48,629 bases of DNA from Clostridiaceae bacterium (GTDB taxonomy: Bacteria; Bacillota; Clostridia; Oscillospirales; Butyricicoccaceae), in NCBI GenBank assembly GCA_009911355.1, contig QXXE01000028.1, forward strand, positions 1 to 48,629. Direction: 5' to 3'. Each line of letters opens with the position of its first letter. Within the stretch, counting starts at the first letter, position 1. The notes under the pieces were generated by a model. It was not told the origin of the DNA. It made no database searches and saw only the letters and a program-made list of their open reading frames with translations. This document shows positions 30,962 to 40,030 of this stretch, in pieces. The translations under genes were made by a program, and so were the position numbers.

Positions 30962-32736
30962 AAATGCGGAATATTTCGGCAAGGTTTACCTTTTGGCTGG
31001 CGGTGCCCCTGTTCGCAGCCGTGTTCTTCTGGGGTTTTGTCCGGGTTTCGTCGTGGATGCACAAGAGGGAAGCCTACCCCTACGTGGGCCTTTCCGCGCC
31101 AAGCGGCGTACCCTATCAGGCAGGCCCCGAAATGGACCAGCGGCTTTATCGCACCTTCCGGAACCTCTACGCTTCCAGCGACACGATAACAGTCGGGATC
31201 GTCGTGGACGGTTCCGGTAATATCCTGTTCCGTGACCACATCGGCTATGAACTGATTAAGAAAAGGAAGGATTACCTGTTTGACGGCTACAGTAGCGGCG
31301 ATACCGTCCGGTTCCTGGTGCTCGACGGCTTTGACCGGGATACGCTGATAGAAATCTGCAACTTGGCGTACTCCCCGATCGAAATCCACGCCAAAGGACG
31401 CGACGACGGCTTTTACTTCTATCCTGCCTCACTGGAAATCCGCTGCCCAGGCCAAACCTTACGCTTTTCTCTGCCAGATGTCCCCCAAACCAGCAGCCTG
31501 TCATTGCGCGAAAGCGACGATTATATGATTTCATTAGTCGAACCAACCTTTTCCAAAGCGCCCTCTTCCGAAAAAGAAACCCGGGAAAGTTGGGATTTGC
31601 TGCTGGAAATCCTCGATTCGATCCCAGACTGCCCCGTCCTCAGCCGCGAGGACGCCTTTGCCCGTCCCGACCGCGCCAGCCTTTTCGGCCCCTACATCTG
31701 GCAGGAGATCACCGAGGACCGCGATTACCGGGATTTTTTCACCAATACCGGCGTCCATGTATACACCCGTGTGTTCGAGCATCCACTAAAGCACTCCCTG
31801 GAACTGACCCGCGATGAGCGAATTGCCGTCCTGACGGCCAGCGTCCTGCTTCTGTTCGGCGTGTACCATCTCTCCGAAGCCCTGATCGGCCGTCCCCTGC
31901 GGCGCGCGGTTCACGAAACCGCACACGTTGTAAGCGCTGAAACCCATTTTGAGGCGGCAGAACTCACACGGCAGGATGAATTCGGCGAACTCAGCCGCGC
32001 GCTCAAAAAGGCCGAAGAGGCTTTCCAGGAGAAATGGGACACCGAGCGCGCGCTCGAACGCAAGCGGCAGGATTTCGTTGCGGCGGCTTCCCATGACCTG
32101 AAAACGCCGCTCGCGCTGATTGGCGGCTACGTCGAAGCCGTCCAGCAGGGCATTGACCCGGAAGAAAACGCGCGTTATCTCGATTCCATCGAGCGCGAAG
32201 CCGGGAAAATGAACCGTCTGGTATTGGAAATGCTCGATTACACCCGTCTTGACCGTATGGAAGAGCTGGAACACGGCAAGCGGGAAAACCTCGCCGAACT
32301 GCTGGACAGCTGGCTGAACGAGGCCGCGCCGCTGTTTGATGGGCGCACGCTCGAACGCGCGCTGCCCAAACAGCTTTTCGTGCGCTGCGACGCGGCGCTG
32401 CTGCGGCGGGCGGTCGATAACCTGTTTTCCAACGCCGCCAAATTCACCCCAAAGGGCGGGAACGTGCGCGTTTCGCTCGGCACACGCCCAAGCGACAGTG
32501 TGTTTTTCAGCAACGCCCGGTTCCTGCTGACCGTCGAAAACGACGGCGAGCACATCCCCGAAACCGACCTTGACCGCATTTTTGAAATGTTCTACCGCAC
32601 CGACCGCGCCCGCACACGCGGCAGCTCTGGCAGCGGCGTCGGCCTTGCCGTCGCAAAGCGCATCTGCGAACTGCACGGCTTCACCCTCCGCGCCGAGAAC
32701 ACCGCAGCGGGCGTACGTTTCCTTCTGGAAGGCTGA
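30958..32736 (+). CDS. Sensor histidine kinase
   Basis: A 592-residue membrane kinase. TM1 is about 9-30, TM2 about 288-306, so residues 31-287 form a large extracytoplasmic sensor of no recognised family. A short HAMP-like linker with the coil EFGELSRALKKAEEAFQEK leads to the H-box ASHDLKTPLA with phospho-His379. The ATPase domain has the N-box DNLFSNAAKF and G-boxes (GSSGSGVGLAVAK). The signal is unknown; the big external domain suggests an extracellular ligand or envelope stress. The gene ends at a terminator shared with ilvA. Confidence 0.95.
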   Translation: MKMRNISARFTFWLAVPLFAAVFFWGFVRVSSWMHKREAYPYVGLSAPSGVPYQAGPEMDQRLYRTFRNLYASSDTITVGIVVDGSGNILFRDHIGYELIKKRKDYLFDGYSSGDTVRFLVLDGFDRDTLIEICNLAYSPIEIHAKGRDDGFYFYPASLEIRCPGQTLRFSLPDVPQTSSLSLRESDDYMISLVEPTFSKAPSSEKETRESWDLLLEILDSIPDCPVLSREDAFARPDRASLFGPYIWQEITEDRDYRDFFTNTGVHVYTRVFEHPLKHSLELTRDERIAVLTASVLLLFGVYHLSEALIGRPLRRAVHETAHVVSAETHFEAAELTRQDEFGELSRALKKAEEAFQEKWDTERALERKRQDFVAAASHDLKTPLALIGGYVEAVQQGIDPEENARYLDSIEREAGKMNRLVLEMLDYTRLDRMEELEHGKRENLAELLDSWLNEAAPLFDGRTLERALPKQLFVRCDAALLRRAVDNLFSNAAKFTPKGGNVRVSLGTRPSDSVFFSNARFLLTVENDGEHIPETDLDRIFEMFYRTDRARTRGSSGSGVGLAVAKRICELHGFTLRAENTAAGVRFLLEG

Positions 32737-32760
32737 TCCCATCCCCTGTTGCAAGCACAA

Positions 32761-32804
32761 AAAGCCGCCCCAAACGCCGTAAAAGCGTTCCAGGGCGGCT
32801 TTCA
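32761..32804. terminator. Bidirectional terminator with internal hairpin
   Basis: AAAGCCGCCC pairs with GGGCGGCTTT, and inside it AACGC pairs with GCGTT. It lies between the convergent kinase and ilvA genes. Confidence 0.87.
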
Positions 32805-32808
32805 TGCC

Positions 32809-34026
32809 TTATTTTGTAAGATTATCCTCGATAATGCGGTATCCGCCTTCTGTCAGCGCCTTATAGAGCCGGTCTGCGTGCTCCTTGCCGCCAAGCTCGA
32901 CGACCACCGAAATAATCGCTTCGCCGATTTCCAGGTTTGCCTGCACGCGGTCATGGTTAAACAGGATGACGTTCGCGTTCTGCTCCGCGACAATGCGTGC
33001 AAACTGTTCCAGCGAACCTGGCACGTCCGGCATAATGGTCGAAAACTTGACGTGGCGGCTGCGCGAGACAAGGCCCTTTTCTACTACCTTATGGATAAAG
33101 GACATATCGATATTGCCGCCCGAAAGGACGCATACCACCTTTTTGCCTGCAATATCCACCTTTTTCCCGAGCACCGCCGCCAGCGAGGTCGCCCCGGCGG
33201 GTTCAACCACCTGCTTCGACCGTTCCAACAGCAGCAGGATCGACGACGCGATTTCCGCGTCGGAAACGGTCACAATCTTATCGACATAGCGGTTGATATA
33301 CTCCATCGTTTTCGTGCCTGGCGTGCGCACCGCGATGCCGTCGGCAATCGTGCGGACGCTTTCGCTCGAAAGGATCTCCGGGCGGCGGAAGGAGTTTGCG
33401 ATCGCCGGGGCGCCCTCCGCCTGCACGCCGATGATCTGCACGCGCGGGTTGACCTGCTTGGCGCAGGCCGCAATCCCCGAGATCAGCCCGCCGCCGCCAG
33501 CAGGTACAAAAATCATATCGACAAACGGCAGGTCGCGCAGGATTTCCAGCGCAATCGTACCCTGCCCCGCCATCACATCCTCATCGTCAAACGGGTGGAT
33601 GAACTCCGCGCCGGTTTCTTCGACAATCTCGCACGCCTTTGCGTAAGCGTCGTCGTAGCATGAGCCCGCAAGGACGACGTTCGCGCCGTAGCCCTCGGTC
33701 GCGGAAACCTTTGCGATCGGCGTAGAGCGCGGCATGACAATGGTTGACGGCACGCCGATCGAGCTTGCCGCGAACGCAACGCCCTGCGCATGGTTGCCCG
33801 CCGAGGACGCGATTACCGACGAAAGCCCGCCCTCTTCATAGCGCTTCATGATCTTATTATACGCGCCGCGCACCTTGAACGAGCCGGTTTTCTGCTGGTT
33901 TTCGTATTTCAGGAACACGTCCGCGCCTGTCATCCCCGAGAACGTGATCGACGAGGACAGCGGGATCGTATGGATGACATTTTTCAGCCGTTCGGATGCG
34001 GCTTCAAAATCCTTTAAGGTCAGCAT
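32809..34026 (-). CDS. ilvA: Threonine ammonia-lyase with C-terminal ACT domain
   Basis: A 405-residue PLP enzyme that converts threonine to 2-oxobutanoate. Lys51 in GSFKVRGAY binds PLP, SSAGNHAQGVA contacts the substrate, and VPAGGGGLISG binds the PLP phosphate. A single C-terminal ACT domain (about 330-405) suggests allosteric control. Whether it serves isoleucine synthesis or threonine catabolism (TdcB-like) cannot be told. Of two ATGs, the second (MLTLKDFEA) has the better spacing from AAAGGAG. It has its own promoter and is divergent from a LysR regulator. Confidence 0.93.
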   Translation of the reverse strand: MLTLKDFEAASERLKNVIHTIPLSSSITFSGMTGADVFLKYENQQKTGSFKVRGAYNKIMKRYEEGGLSSVIASSAGNHAQGVAFAASSIGVPSTIVMPRSTPIAKVSATEGYGANVVLAGSCYDDAYAKACEIVEETGAEFIHPFDDEDVMAGQGTIALEILRDLPFVDMIFVPAGGGGLISGIAACAKQVNPRVQIIGVQAEGAPAIANSFRRPEILSSESVRTIADGIAVRTPGTKTMEYINRYVDKIVTVSDAEIASSILLLLERSKQVVEPAGATSLAAVLGKKVDIAGKKVVCVLSGGNIDMSFIHKVVEKGLVSRSRHVKFSTIMPDVPGSLEQFARIVAEQNANVILFNHDRVQANLEIGEAIISVVVELGGKEHADRLYKALTEGGYRIIEDNLTK

Positions 34027-34075
34027 TTGCATAACTCCTTTATTTCAGCTGCTTTACAGGTTATTTTTCTTGTCT

Positions 34076-34104
34076 AGTTTACCACGTTAGCATTGGAAAT
34101 GCAA
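34076..34104 (-). promoter_or_regulatory. Promoter of ilvA
   Basis: Minus-strand TTGCAT (34099-34104), a 17 bp spacer, and TAAACT (34076-34081). Confidence 0.65.
34090..34102. promoter_or_regulatory. Dyad overlapping the ilvA -35, possible LysR site
   Basis: GCATT-GGA-AATGC, perfect 5+3+5, lies over the ilvA -35 in the ilvA/lysR divergent region. Position and size fit a LysR-type binding half, but this is inference. Confidence 0.4.
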
Positions 34105-34143
34105 GCAAATCCTGAAAACGCGCGCAGCCCTTCATCCAGCCTC

Positions 34144-34172
34144 TTGCAAAAGCCGCTGTTTTCCCTTATAAT
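34144..34172 (+). promoter_or_regulatory. Promoter of the LysR gene
   Basis: TTGCAA (34144-34149), a 17 bp spacer, and a perfect TATAAT (34167-34172), about 70 bases before the ATG. Confidence 0.75.
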
Positions 34173-34239
34173 TAAGATTACAAAACCAGATTCTAAAATA
34201 CATTATTCAGCAAATTCCGGATAGAGGGGGGCGTCCTGA

Positions 34240-35145
34240 ATGGATATGAACCTGCAAAAATATCTCGCATTTGTGAAAACCGTTGAGTTTGGCAGCTTTA
34301 CAAAGGCTGCCGAAGCGCTTTCCTGCTCACAGTCGGGTATCAGCCGCATGATCCATGACCTGGAAACCGAGTGGGGGCTTTCGCTGATGGAACGCGGCCG
34401 TGCTGGGGTGCGCCTGACCGCAGACGGCAAGGTACTGCTCCCCCATGCGCAGCAGCTCTGCGCATCCTGTGAGGCGCTGGAAGTGGAAGCCGCACGGCTG
34501 CGCGGGCTGGAATCCGGCACCGTGCGGATTGCCGCGGCCCCTGCCGCCGCGACACACTGGCTGCCTAACATCCTGCGTGAATTCCAGCGCGACTGCCCAG
34601 ACCTCCGCTATGAACTGCTTCACGGGGACACGAACACCGTGGAGCGCTGGCTGCTGGAAGGCTCTGCCGACTGCGGCTTCCTGCACCTGCCCGCGCATCC
34701 TGACCTCGATACCGTGTTCCTTGAGCAAAGCCAGCTGCTCGCCATCCTGCCCGCCCATCACCCCCTTGCCGCGCAGCCGCGCGTCCCGCTTGCGGCGCTG
34801 TGCCGCCTGCCATTCCTGCTATACCAGCCTGGCGGGCATTCCGGAATCATGCAGCTTTTCGCACAATATGGAACGCCCGAAGTGCTTCTGGAAACCTCCG
34901 ACGTGCAGGCCATCCTGTCAATGGCAGAAGCCGGGCTTGGGGTCAGCATCCTGCCTGCACTGCTGCTGGAAAACCTGCCTTACCGCATCTGTGCAAAATC
35001 ACTCGAAACCCCTGCCTACCAGCGGTTCGGGCTTGCCCTGCGCGACCGGAAGGCGGCTTCTGCCGCAACCCGCAAATTCCTCGATTACCTCCCCTACCGC
35101 ACCCAGCGCGAGGGCCCGCGCCGCCTTGCCCCGCCGCCGCTGTAA
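34240..35145 (+). CDS. LysR-family transcription regulator
   Basis: A 301-residue LysR-type regulator. The N-terminal winged helix (about 1-65) reads MNLQKYLAFVKTVEFGSFTK, then AAEALSCSQSGISRMIHDLE. The periplasmic-binding-like effector domain covers about 90-290 (SGTVRIAAAPAAATHWLPNI onward). The tail is rich in Arg and Pro. It is divergent from ilvA with 213 bp between, a typical LysR-target layout, so ilvA is a candidate target. The MarR/TauE unit downstream has its own promoter. A run of G before ATG 34240 serves as ribosome site. Confidence 0.92.
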   Translation: MDMNLQKYLAFVKTVEFGSFTKAAEALSCSQSGISRMIHDLETEWGLSLMERGRAGVRLTADGKVLLPHAQQLCASCEALEVEAARLRGLESGTVRIAAAPAAATHWLPNILREFQRDCPDLRYELLHGDTNTVERWLLEGSADCGFLHLPAHPDLDTVFLEQSQLLAILPAHHPLAAQPRVPLAALCRLPFLLYQPGGHSGIMQLFAQYGTPEVLLETSDVQAILSMAEAGLGVSILPALLLENLPYRICAKSLETPAYQRFGLALRDRKAASAATRKFLDYLPYRTQREGPRRLAPPPL

Positions 35146-35169
35146 CCCTTCTGTTCACAAGATCTACAC

Positions 35170-35198
35170 TTGACCGCATTGCTGTTCCGCGTTATAAT
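35170..35198 (+). promoter_or_regulatory. Promoter of the MarR-TauE operon
   Basis: TTGACC (35170-35175), a 17 bp spacer, and a perfect TATAAT (35193-35198). Confidence 0.85.
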
Positions 35199-35199
35199 C

Positions 35200-35213
35200 G
35201 TTCTAAATAGAAC
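35200..35213. promoter_or_regulatory. MarR-type operator
   Basis: Perfect inverted repeat GTTCTA-AA-TAGAAC directly after the -10, covering the transcription start. Symmetry and place fit autorepression by the MarR protein encoded next. Confidence 0.75.
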
Positions 35214-35234
35214 AATTATGGAGGGCATTGCCAC

Positions 35235-35663
35235 TTGCAGTTTTTTGAACATATCAGCCTTTTGAAATCGGCATACACCACCTGCACAAAGCCTGCCTGC
35301 GAGCGTTGGCAGCTGACTCAAATGGAGTTTGACGTGCTGATGTTCCTCGCGAACAACCCGCAGTTTGACACAGCGGCAGAGATTGTAAAGCTCCGGAAGC
35401 TTACAAAATCCAATGTTTCCGTCGCGCTCAAGCAGCTTGCCGCCCGCGATCTGCTCGAACCGTATTACCAGGACGGCAACCGGAAAACGCTCCATCTGCG
35501 CCTGCTCCCTGCCTCTGCCCCGATCTTAGAAGACGGGCGCGCAGCCCAGGACCGTTTCGGCGCCATCCTGTTCTGCGGGTTTTCCTCATCCGACCTTGCG
35601 CAGTTCCAATCCATGATGGAACGCATCAGCGGCAATGTGCGGCAATTTATGCAGGAGGTTTGA
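35235..35663 (+). CDS. MarR-family transcription regulator
   Basis: A 142-residue winged-helix dimer of the MarR type. The recognition region is AAEIVKLRKLTKSNVSVALK followed by the wing LLEPYYQDGNRKTLHLRLLP. The start is TTG at 35235 with GGAGGG about 10 bases ahead; no ATG is in frame nearby. A palindromic operator covers its transcription start, so it probably represses itself and the downstream exporter until a ligand binds. It is followed after one base by the TauE-family gene. Confidence 0.87.
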   Translation: MQFFEHISLLKSAYTTCTKPACERWQLTQMEFDVLMFLANNPQFDTAAEIVKLRKLTKSNVSVALKQLAARDLLEPYYQDGNRKTLHLRLLPASAPILEDGRAAQDRFGAILFCGFSSSDLAQFQSMMERISGNVRQFMQEV

Positions 35664-35664
35664 C

Positions 35665-36432
35665 ATGCAGCTATTCACGAAAATCATCATTTGCCTGCTT
35701 GCGGGCGCGGGCGCAGGCATTGGCACAGGGTTCGCGGGTATGAGCGCGGCCGCTGTAATCAGCCCGTTATTAATTGCTTTTTTGGATATCCCAGCCTATT
35801 CCGCAGTCGGTATTGGGCTGGCAAGCGACGTACTGGCAAGTGCGGTCAGCGCCTATACTTATTACCGGAACAAAAACATTGACATAAAGAACGGATCTGT
35901 CATGATGCTGTTTGTCCTGCTTTTCACGATGGTCGGCAGCTTTGCTGCAAGCCTGCTTCCTAATGCAACAATGGGCAAGTTTTCAGTGTGCATGACGATG
36001 CTGCTTGGTGTAAAGTTCCTTGCCCGTCCGGTGATGACGACCCGCGAAGCAATGGACGCACTGCCGCCCAGCACCCGGCTGAAGCGTTCGGCCGCCTGCG
36101 GTGTCGGCATTGGTTTTATCTGCGGCTTTGTCGGCGCGGGCGGCGGCATGATGATGCTGCTCGTCCTGACCAGCGTGCTGGGCTATGAGCTGAAATGCGC
36201 GGTCGGCACCAGCGTATTCATCATGGCCTTTACGGCATTCACCGGCGCTGCCAGCCATTTTACCATCGGCGGGCTTCCCGACCCGACCGCTTTGGCGCTT
36301 TGCGTGCTGTTTACGCTGATTTGGGCGCGCCTTGCGGCGGTAATCGCCAACCGGGCCCCGGCGAAGACGCTGAACCGTGTAACCGGCGTGGTCCTGCTGG
36401 TGATCGGCGCAGCCGTGCTGCTGCTGGGCTAA
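35665..36432 (+). CDS. TauE/SafE-family membrane exporter
   Basis: A 255-residue membrane protein of the TauE/SafE (DUF81) family with about eight helices in two repeats. The repeat hallmarks are GIGTGFAGMSAAAVISPLLIA (in parts) near the N-terminus and the GVGIGFICGFVGAGGGMMML segment in the second half. Members export sulfite, sulfoacetate or related organic anions. The start MQLFTKII follows GGAGG. Expression under a MarR repressor suggests it answers a toxic or xenobiotic anion (inference). It ends ahead of a strong terminator. Confidence 0.9.
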   Translation: MQLFTKIIICLLAGAGAGIGTGFAGMSAAAVISPLLIAFLDIPAYSAVGIGLASDVLASAVSAYTYYRNKNIDIKNGSVMMLFVLLFTMVGSFAASLLPNATMGKFSVCMTMLLGVKFLARPVMTTREAMDALPPSTRLKRSAACGVGIGFICGFVGAGGGMMMLLVLTSVLGYELKCAVGTSVFIMAFTAFTGAASHFTIGGLPDPTALALCVLFTLIWARLAAVIANRAPAKTLNRVTGVVLLVIGAAVLLLG

Positions 36433-36506
36433 GCGCCCATTTGCGGCTTTGCCGCCTGCGGACGGGAATGATCCGGCGGATTTTCCACCTCACTCCGCAC
36501 AAACAA

Positions 36507-36533
36507 AAAACCCGCCTTTCAGGCGGGTTTTCC
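36507..36533. terminator. Bidirectional terminator
   Basis: AAAACCCGCC-TTTCA-GGCGGGTTTT, with T-tracts on both strands. It ends the MarR-TauE transcript and the his operon. Confidence 0.92.
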
Positions 36534-36559
36534 TTCGTATGGAAATATACTCTTTTTGC

Positions 36560-36883
36560 TCATGTATTATGATCTGAGACATGGAACTGCTTCAGGTTGC
36601 CGATCTTTTCCGCGCGGACGTCCATTTCCCGCGTCACATCCTCGAGCGACACCCCGCAAACCTCCATCATCACCATCATATGATAGAAAACGTCGTTAAT
36701 TTCACCGACCAGCTCGGCCTTATCGCCATTTTTCGCCGCGATAATCGTCTCCGCGCACTCCTCGCCGACCTTTTTCAGGATTTTATCCAGCCCCTTTTCA
36801 AACAGGTAGCAGGTATAGGAGCCTTCCATCGGCTCGGCCCGGCGCTGCGCGATCACCGCCGCCATTGCTTCAAATGCGTTCAT
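36560..36883 (-). CDS. hisE: Phosphoribosyl-ATP diphosphatase
   Basis: A 107-residue all-helical MazG-like enzyme, step 2 of histidine synthesis (PR-ATP to PR-AMP plus PPi). The metal-binding signature is KKVGEECAETIIAAKNGDK followed by ELVGEINDVFYHMMVMM. It is the last gene of the operon, 2 bases after hisI. The two activities are encoded separately here rather than as the HisIE fusion seen in many bacteria. Confidence 0.97.
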   Translation of the reverse strand: MNAFEAMAAVIAQRRAEPMEGSYTCYLFEKGLDKILKKVGEECAETIIAAKNGDKAELVGEINDVFYHMMVMMEVCGVSLEDVTREMDVRAEKIGNLKQFHVSDHNT

Positions 36884-36885
36884 TC

Positions 36886-37212
36886 TCAGCCCTCCTTATG
36901 CCACAATTCGGTGAAAAAACACGTCCGGTTGCCCGTGTGGCAGACAGGCCCCACCGGCGTGCCGGAATAAATAAGCGTATCATCATCACAATCGGAAAAA
37001 ATGCGGCTGACATGGATAAAATTCCCCGACGTCTCGCCTTTATTCCACAACTTCTGGCGGCTGCGCGAGAAAAACCACGCGGTCCCGCTCTCCATCGTGC
37101 GCCTGAGCGCTTCCTCATTGGCATAGCCGAGCATCAGCACCTCACCGCTGCGCTCATCCTGGCAAATGACCGGGATGAGCGCACCTTTTATAAAAAACCG
37201 TTTTAAATCCAT
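36886..37212 (-). CDS. hisI: Phosphoribosyl-AMP cyclohydrolase
   Basis: A 108-residue zinc enzyme that opens the purine ring of PR-AMP, step 3 of histidine synthesis. The [14 protein letters not shown] segment and the metal site DCDDDTLIY are present, with the Cys-containing [13 protein letters not shown]. Monofunctional length. It lies between hisF and hisE. Confidence 0.97.
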   Translation of the reverse strand: MDLKRFFIKGALIPVICQDERSGEVLMLGYANEEALRRTMESGTAWFFSRSRQKLWNKGETSGNFIHVSRIFSDCDDDTLIYSGTPVGPVCHTGNRTCFFTELWHKEG

Positions 37213-37225
37213 AAATTCACCTGTT

Positions 37226-37990
37226 TTACCGTCTTACCGGTATTTTTTCCTCCGCAAGATGCGCTTTGACTTCGGCGATTGTCAGCTCGCCATAGTGGAA
37301 CAACGAAGCCGCAAGCGCCGCGTCCGCGCCGGTTTTTTCAAACACCTCGGAAAAGTGCCCCAACGTGCCGCAGCCACCCGACGCAATCACCGGGATACCG
37401 ACCGCCTTACAGACCGCTTCGGTCAGCGCTAGGTCAAACCCCGATTTCGTACCGTCCCGGTCCATCGAGGTCAGCAGGATCTCGCCCGCGCCGCGCTGGT
37501 ACACCTCGTGCGCCCATTCGACTGCGTCAATGCCGGTCGGCGTGCGCCCGCCTGCGACGTAGACCTCAAAGCCGGAGGGCGTTTTGCCGGTCTGCCGCCC
37601 ATCAATCGCGACAACTACGCACTGCGAACCATAGCGCTCTGCCGCCGCATTTACCAAATCGGGATTTTTGACCGCTGCGGAATTGACCGAAACCTTATCT
37701 GCACCTGCTCTTAAAATGTCCTTGAAATCGTCCACTGTGCGAATCCCGCCGCCAACCGTGACCGGCACAAACACCTCCCGGCAGGTACGGCGCACCACAT
37801 CGGCAATCGTATCACGGTTCTCGCAGGTCGCGGTGATATCAAGGAACACGATCTCGTCCGCACCCTGCGCCGAATAAAATTTCGCAAGCGCAACCGGGTC
37901 GCCTGCATCGCGCAGCCCGACAAAATTCACGCCCTTGACCACGCGCCCGTCCTTCACGTCCAGGCACGGGATAATCCGTTTTGCCAGCAT
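37226..37990 (-). CDS. hisF: Imidazole glycerol phosphate synthase, cyclase subunit
   Basis: A 254-residue TIM-barrel lyase that, with ammonia from HisH, makes imidazole glycerol phosphate and AICAR. It begins [20 protein letters not shown] with catalytic Asp11. The second acid is in [10 protein letters not shown]. Phosphate loops are VTVGGGIRT and [12 protein letters not shown]. The ATG at 37990 overlaps the hisA stop by one base (TGATG); the GTG three bases earlier is less likely. Confidence 0.97.
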   Translation of the reverse strand: MLAKRIIPCLDVKDGRVVKGVNFVGLRDAGDPVALAKFYSAQGADEIVFLDITATCENRDTIADVVRRTCREVFVPVTVGGGIRTVDDFKDILRAGADKVSVNSAAVKNPDLVNAAAERYGSQCVVVAIDGRQTGKTPSGFEVYVAGGRTPTGIDAVEWAHEVYQRGAGEILLTSMDRDGTKSGFDLALTEAVCKAVGIPVIASGGCGTLGHFSEVFEKTGADAALAASLFHYGELTIAEVKAHLAEEKIPVRR

Positions 37991-38703
37991 CACTCCGCCT
38001 CCCGGATTGCCGCCGCAAGGTCAAGCGCACCCGTGTACACCGCCTTGCCCGCAATGGCCTCGTCAATGCCCAGCGCCTTCAGCCGCCGTACATCCTCAAG
38101 CGTGGAAACGCCCCCCGACGCGACAATCGTACACGAAACCGCGTCCCGCAGCGCCGCAAGCTGCTCAAAATTCGGGCCTTCGAGCATCCCATCCTTCTCA
38201 ATATCGGTAAAAATAATGGTCTGGACGCCATAGCCCACCATCCGGCGCGCAAACGCCAGATATTCCTCGCCGGAATCATGCAGCCAGCCTTCGGTGCGCA
38301 CCGTCCCGCCGCGCGCGTCGATCCCGACCGCGACCTTATCGCCAAACACGGCGCACGCTTCCCTGACAAATGCCGGGTTCCGGACAGCCGCCGAACCGAT
38401 TACCGCCCGCGAAATGCCCAGTGAGAGCACATGCCGCAAATCCTCCATCGAGCGGATGCCCCCGCCCAGCTCGACCGCCGCGCTTGTGCAGTCAATCACC
38501 CGGCGCACCACGTCATAATTGGCGCGCGAACCGCTTTTGGCCCCGTCGAGGTCAACCATATGGATCAGCCGCGCGCCCGCTGCGAGAAAACCCTTCGCTG
38601 TTTCGACCGCATCCTCCGCAACCTTCTGCGCCGTGCCGTAGTCCCCCTTTTGCAGACGGACGCACTGCCCGCCTTTGAGGTCGATCGCTGGTAAAACCTT
38701 CAT
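37990..38703 (-). CDS. hisA: ProFAR isomerase
   Basis: A 237-residue TIM-barrel isomerase that converts ProFAR to PRFAR, step 4. It begins [18 protein letters not shown] with catalytic Asp8. Other family pieces are [26 protein letters not shown] and [12 protein letters not shown]. Two adjacent ATGs exist. The second (38703) has better spacing from GGAGGG and overlaps the hisH stop by one base, mirroring the hisA/hisF junction. A 46-codon upstream extension inside hisH is rejected. Confidence 0.97.
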   Translation of the reverse strand: MKVLPAIDLKGGQCVRLQKGDYGTAQKVAEDAVETAKGFLAAGARLIHMVDLDGAKSGSRANYDVVRRVIDCTSAAVELGGGIRSMEDLRHVLSLGISRAVIGSAAVRNPAFVREACAVFGDKVAVGIDARGGTVRTEGWLHDSGEEYLAFARRMVGYGVQTIIFTDIEKDGMLEGPNFEQLAALRDAVSCTIVASGGVSTLEDVRRLKALGIDEAIAGKAVYTGALDLAAAIREAE

Positions 38704-39317
38704 CATTTTCCCTCCGTCAAACCCGCAAAATTCCGTAATATTGACAGCCCAGGCTCCCCGCTCTTTTCCGGATGGAACTGGCAGCCGAACAGCTGGCCGC
38801 GCGCCACCATCGCCGGGACCTCCGTGCCGTAATCGGTCACACACGAGAGATCCTCACGGCAGGACGGCTTTGCCATAAAGCTATGCACAAAATAGACATA
38901 ATCGCCCGGTGCAAGCCCTTCCGTGAGCGCATTGCGGCGCAGGATCTCCAGCGCATTCCATCCGATCTGCGGCAGCTTGAGCGGGGTCTGTATCCGCTCG
39001 ATGCGGCCAGGCAAAAGGCCGAGCCCTTTACAGGGCCGCACCTCGTCGGACTCCTCAAACAGCAACTGCATCCCCAGGCAGATACCGAGGAAGGGCTTGC
39101 TTCTGCCCGCTTCCAGCACGGCGTCCAATAGCCCCGAACCGCGCAGCGCGTCCATCGCGTCCGGAAAGGCCCCGACGCCAGGAAGGATCACGCCAGCCGC
39201 ATCCTGGATGGCCTCAGGCGATGCGGCAATCCGGTTTTCCGCTCCAAGGAAATCCAATGAATTATGTACGCTCATCAGGTTGCCCGCACCGTAATCAACG
39301 ATTGCAATATACCCCAT
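38703..39317 (-). CDS. hisH: Imidazole glycerol phosphate synthase, glutaminase subunit
   Basis: A 204-residue class I glutamine amidotransferase that feeds ammonia to HisF. It starts MGYIAIVDYGAGNLMSV. The nucleophile Cys80 is in FLGICLGMQ, and the His-Glu pair is in FGCQFHPEKSG. The start is chosen by family alignment and the GGGA-containing leader; 13 upstream codons are not conserved. A 132-base gap separates it from hisB, the only sizable gap in the operon. Confidence 0.97.
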   Translation of the reverse strand: MGYIAIVDYGAGNLMSVHNSLDFLGAENRIAASPEAIQDAAGVILPGVGAFPDAMDALRGSGLLDAVLEAGRSKPFLGICLGMQLLFEESDEVRPCKGLGLLPGRIERIQTPLKLPQIGWNALEILRRNALTEGLAPGDYVYFVHSFMAKPSCREDLSCVTDYGTEVPAMVARGQLFGCQFHPEKSGEPGLSILRNFAGLTEGK

Positions 39318-39449
39318 ATCTTTTCCCAGTCCTTTATGATACCTTTTTTTCAGCAATAGCCTTAGAGCCTATCCCGAAATTATCCGCACACAGCTTGCTT
39401 GTATCTTTTCCGTCATACTGCGCCGGCCCCCCTGTCAAGCGCGCCCACT

Positions 39450-40028
39450 TTACAGCACCCCTTTCGCGCTTAAAACCTCATTGTTTTCGGTCATCGCGAC
39501 TGCTTGCCGCAGCGCCCGCGCCAGCGCCTTAAACAGCGCTTCCGTAATATGGTGCGCGTTGTCCCCGTACAGGCTGCGCAGATGGAGGGTCAGCCCGCCG
39601 TTGACCGCAAGCGCCCGCATAAATTCCACCGTCAGGCAGGTGTCATACTGCCCGCACGCCGGCTGTGGCATAGGCGCGTCGAATAGCAGGAACGGCCTGC
39701 CCGAGCAGTCCAGCGCACAGAACCCAAGCACCTCGTCCATCGGCACATAGGCCGAGCCAAACCGCGCAATGCTGCGCTTATCACCCAGCGCTTGCGCAAG
39801 CGCCTGCCCCAGCACAATACCAACGTCCTCTACCGTATGGTGCCCATCCACCTGCAAATCCCCCCTGCAATGCACTGTCAGCCCAAAGCCGCCGTGCACC
39901 GCAAAGGAATTCAGCATATGATCAAAAAATCCGATCCCGGTATCAATCTCCCGCGCCCCGCCTTCCAGGCACAGCGAAAGCTGGATCTTGGTTTCCCGCG
40001 TCTCCCGCGAAATCTCCGCCCGGCGCAT
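39450..40028 (-). CDS. hisB: Imidazoleglycerol-phosphate dehydratase
   Basis: A 192-residue Mn-dependent dehydratase, monofunctional (no phosphatase domain). The metal-site pieces are GIGFFDHML, DGHHTVEDVGI, and DNAHHITEALFKALARALR. It lies 2 bases after hisD. Histidinol phosphatase and HisC are not in this window and must be encoded elsewhere. Confidence 0.97.
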   Translation of the reverse strand: MRRAEISRETRETKIQLSLCLEGGAREIDTGIGFFDHMLNSFAVHGGFGLTVHCRGDLQVDGHHTVEDVGIVLGQALAQALGDKRSIARFGSAYVPMDEVLGFCALDCSGRPFLLFDAPMPQPACGQYDTCLTVEFMRALAVNGGLTLHLRSLYGDNAHHITEALFKALARALRQAVAMTENNEVLSAKGVL

Positions 40029-40030
40029 GG

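Noticed and set aside
36444..36470. Possible tenth copy of the dispersed repeat (GCCGCCTGCGGACGGGA) after the TauE gene
   Set aside because: Only part of the head module is present, with no second or third module, so it may be a relic or coincidence.
39412..39438. Internal promoter TTGACA-N15-TATGAC between hisB and hisH
   Set aside because: The 15 bp spacer is too short and the -10 poor. The larger gap may only be a loosened operon junction.
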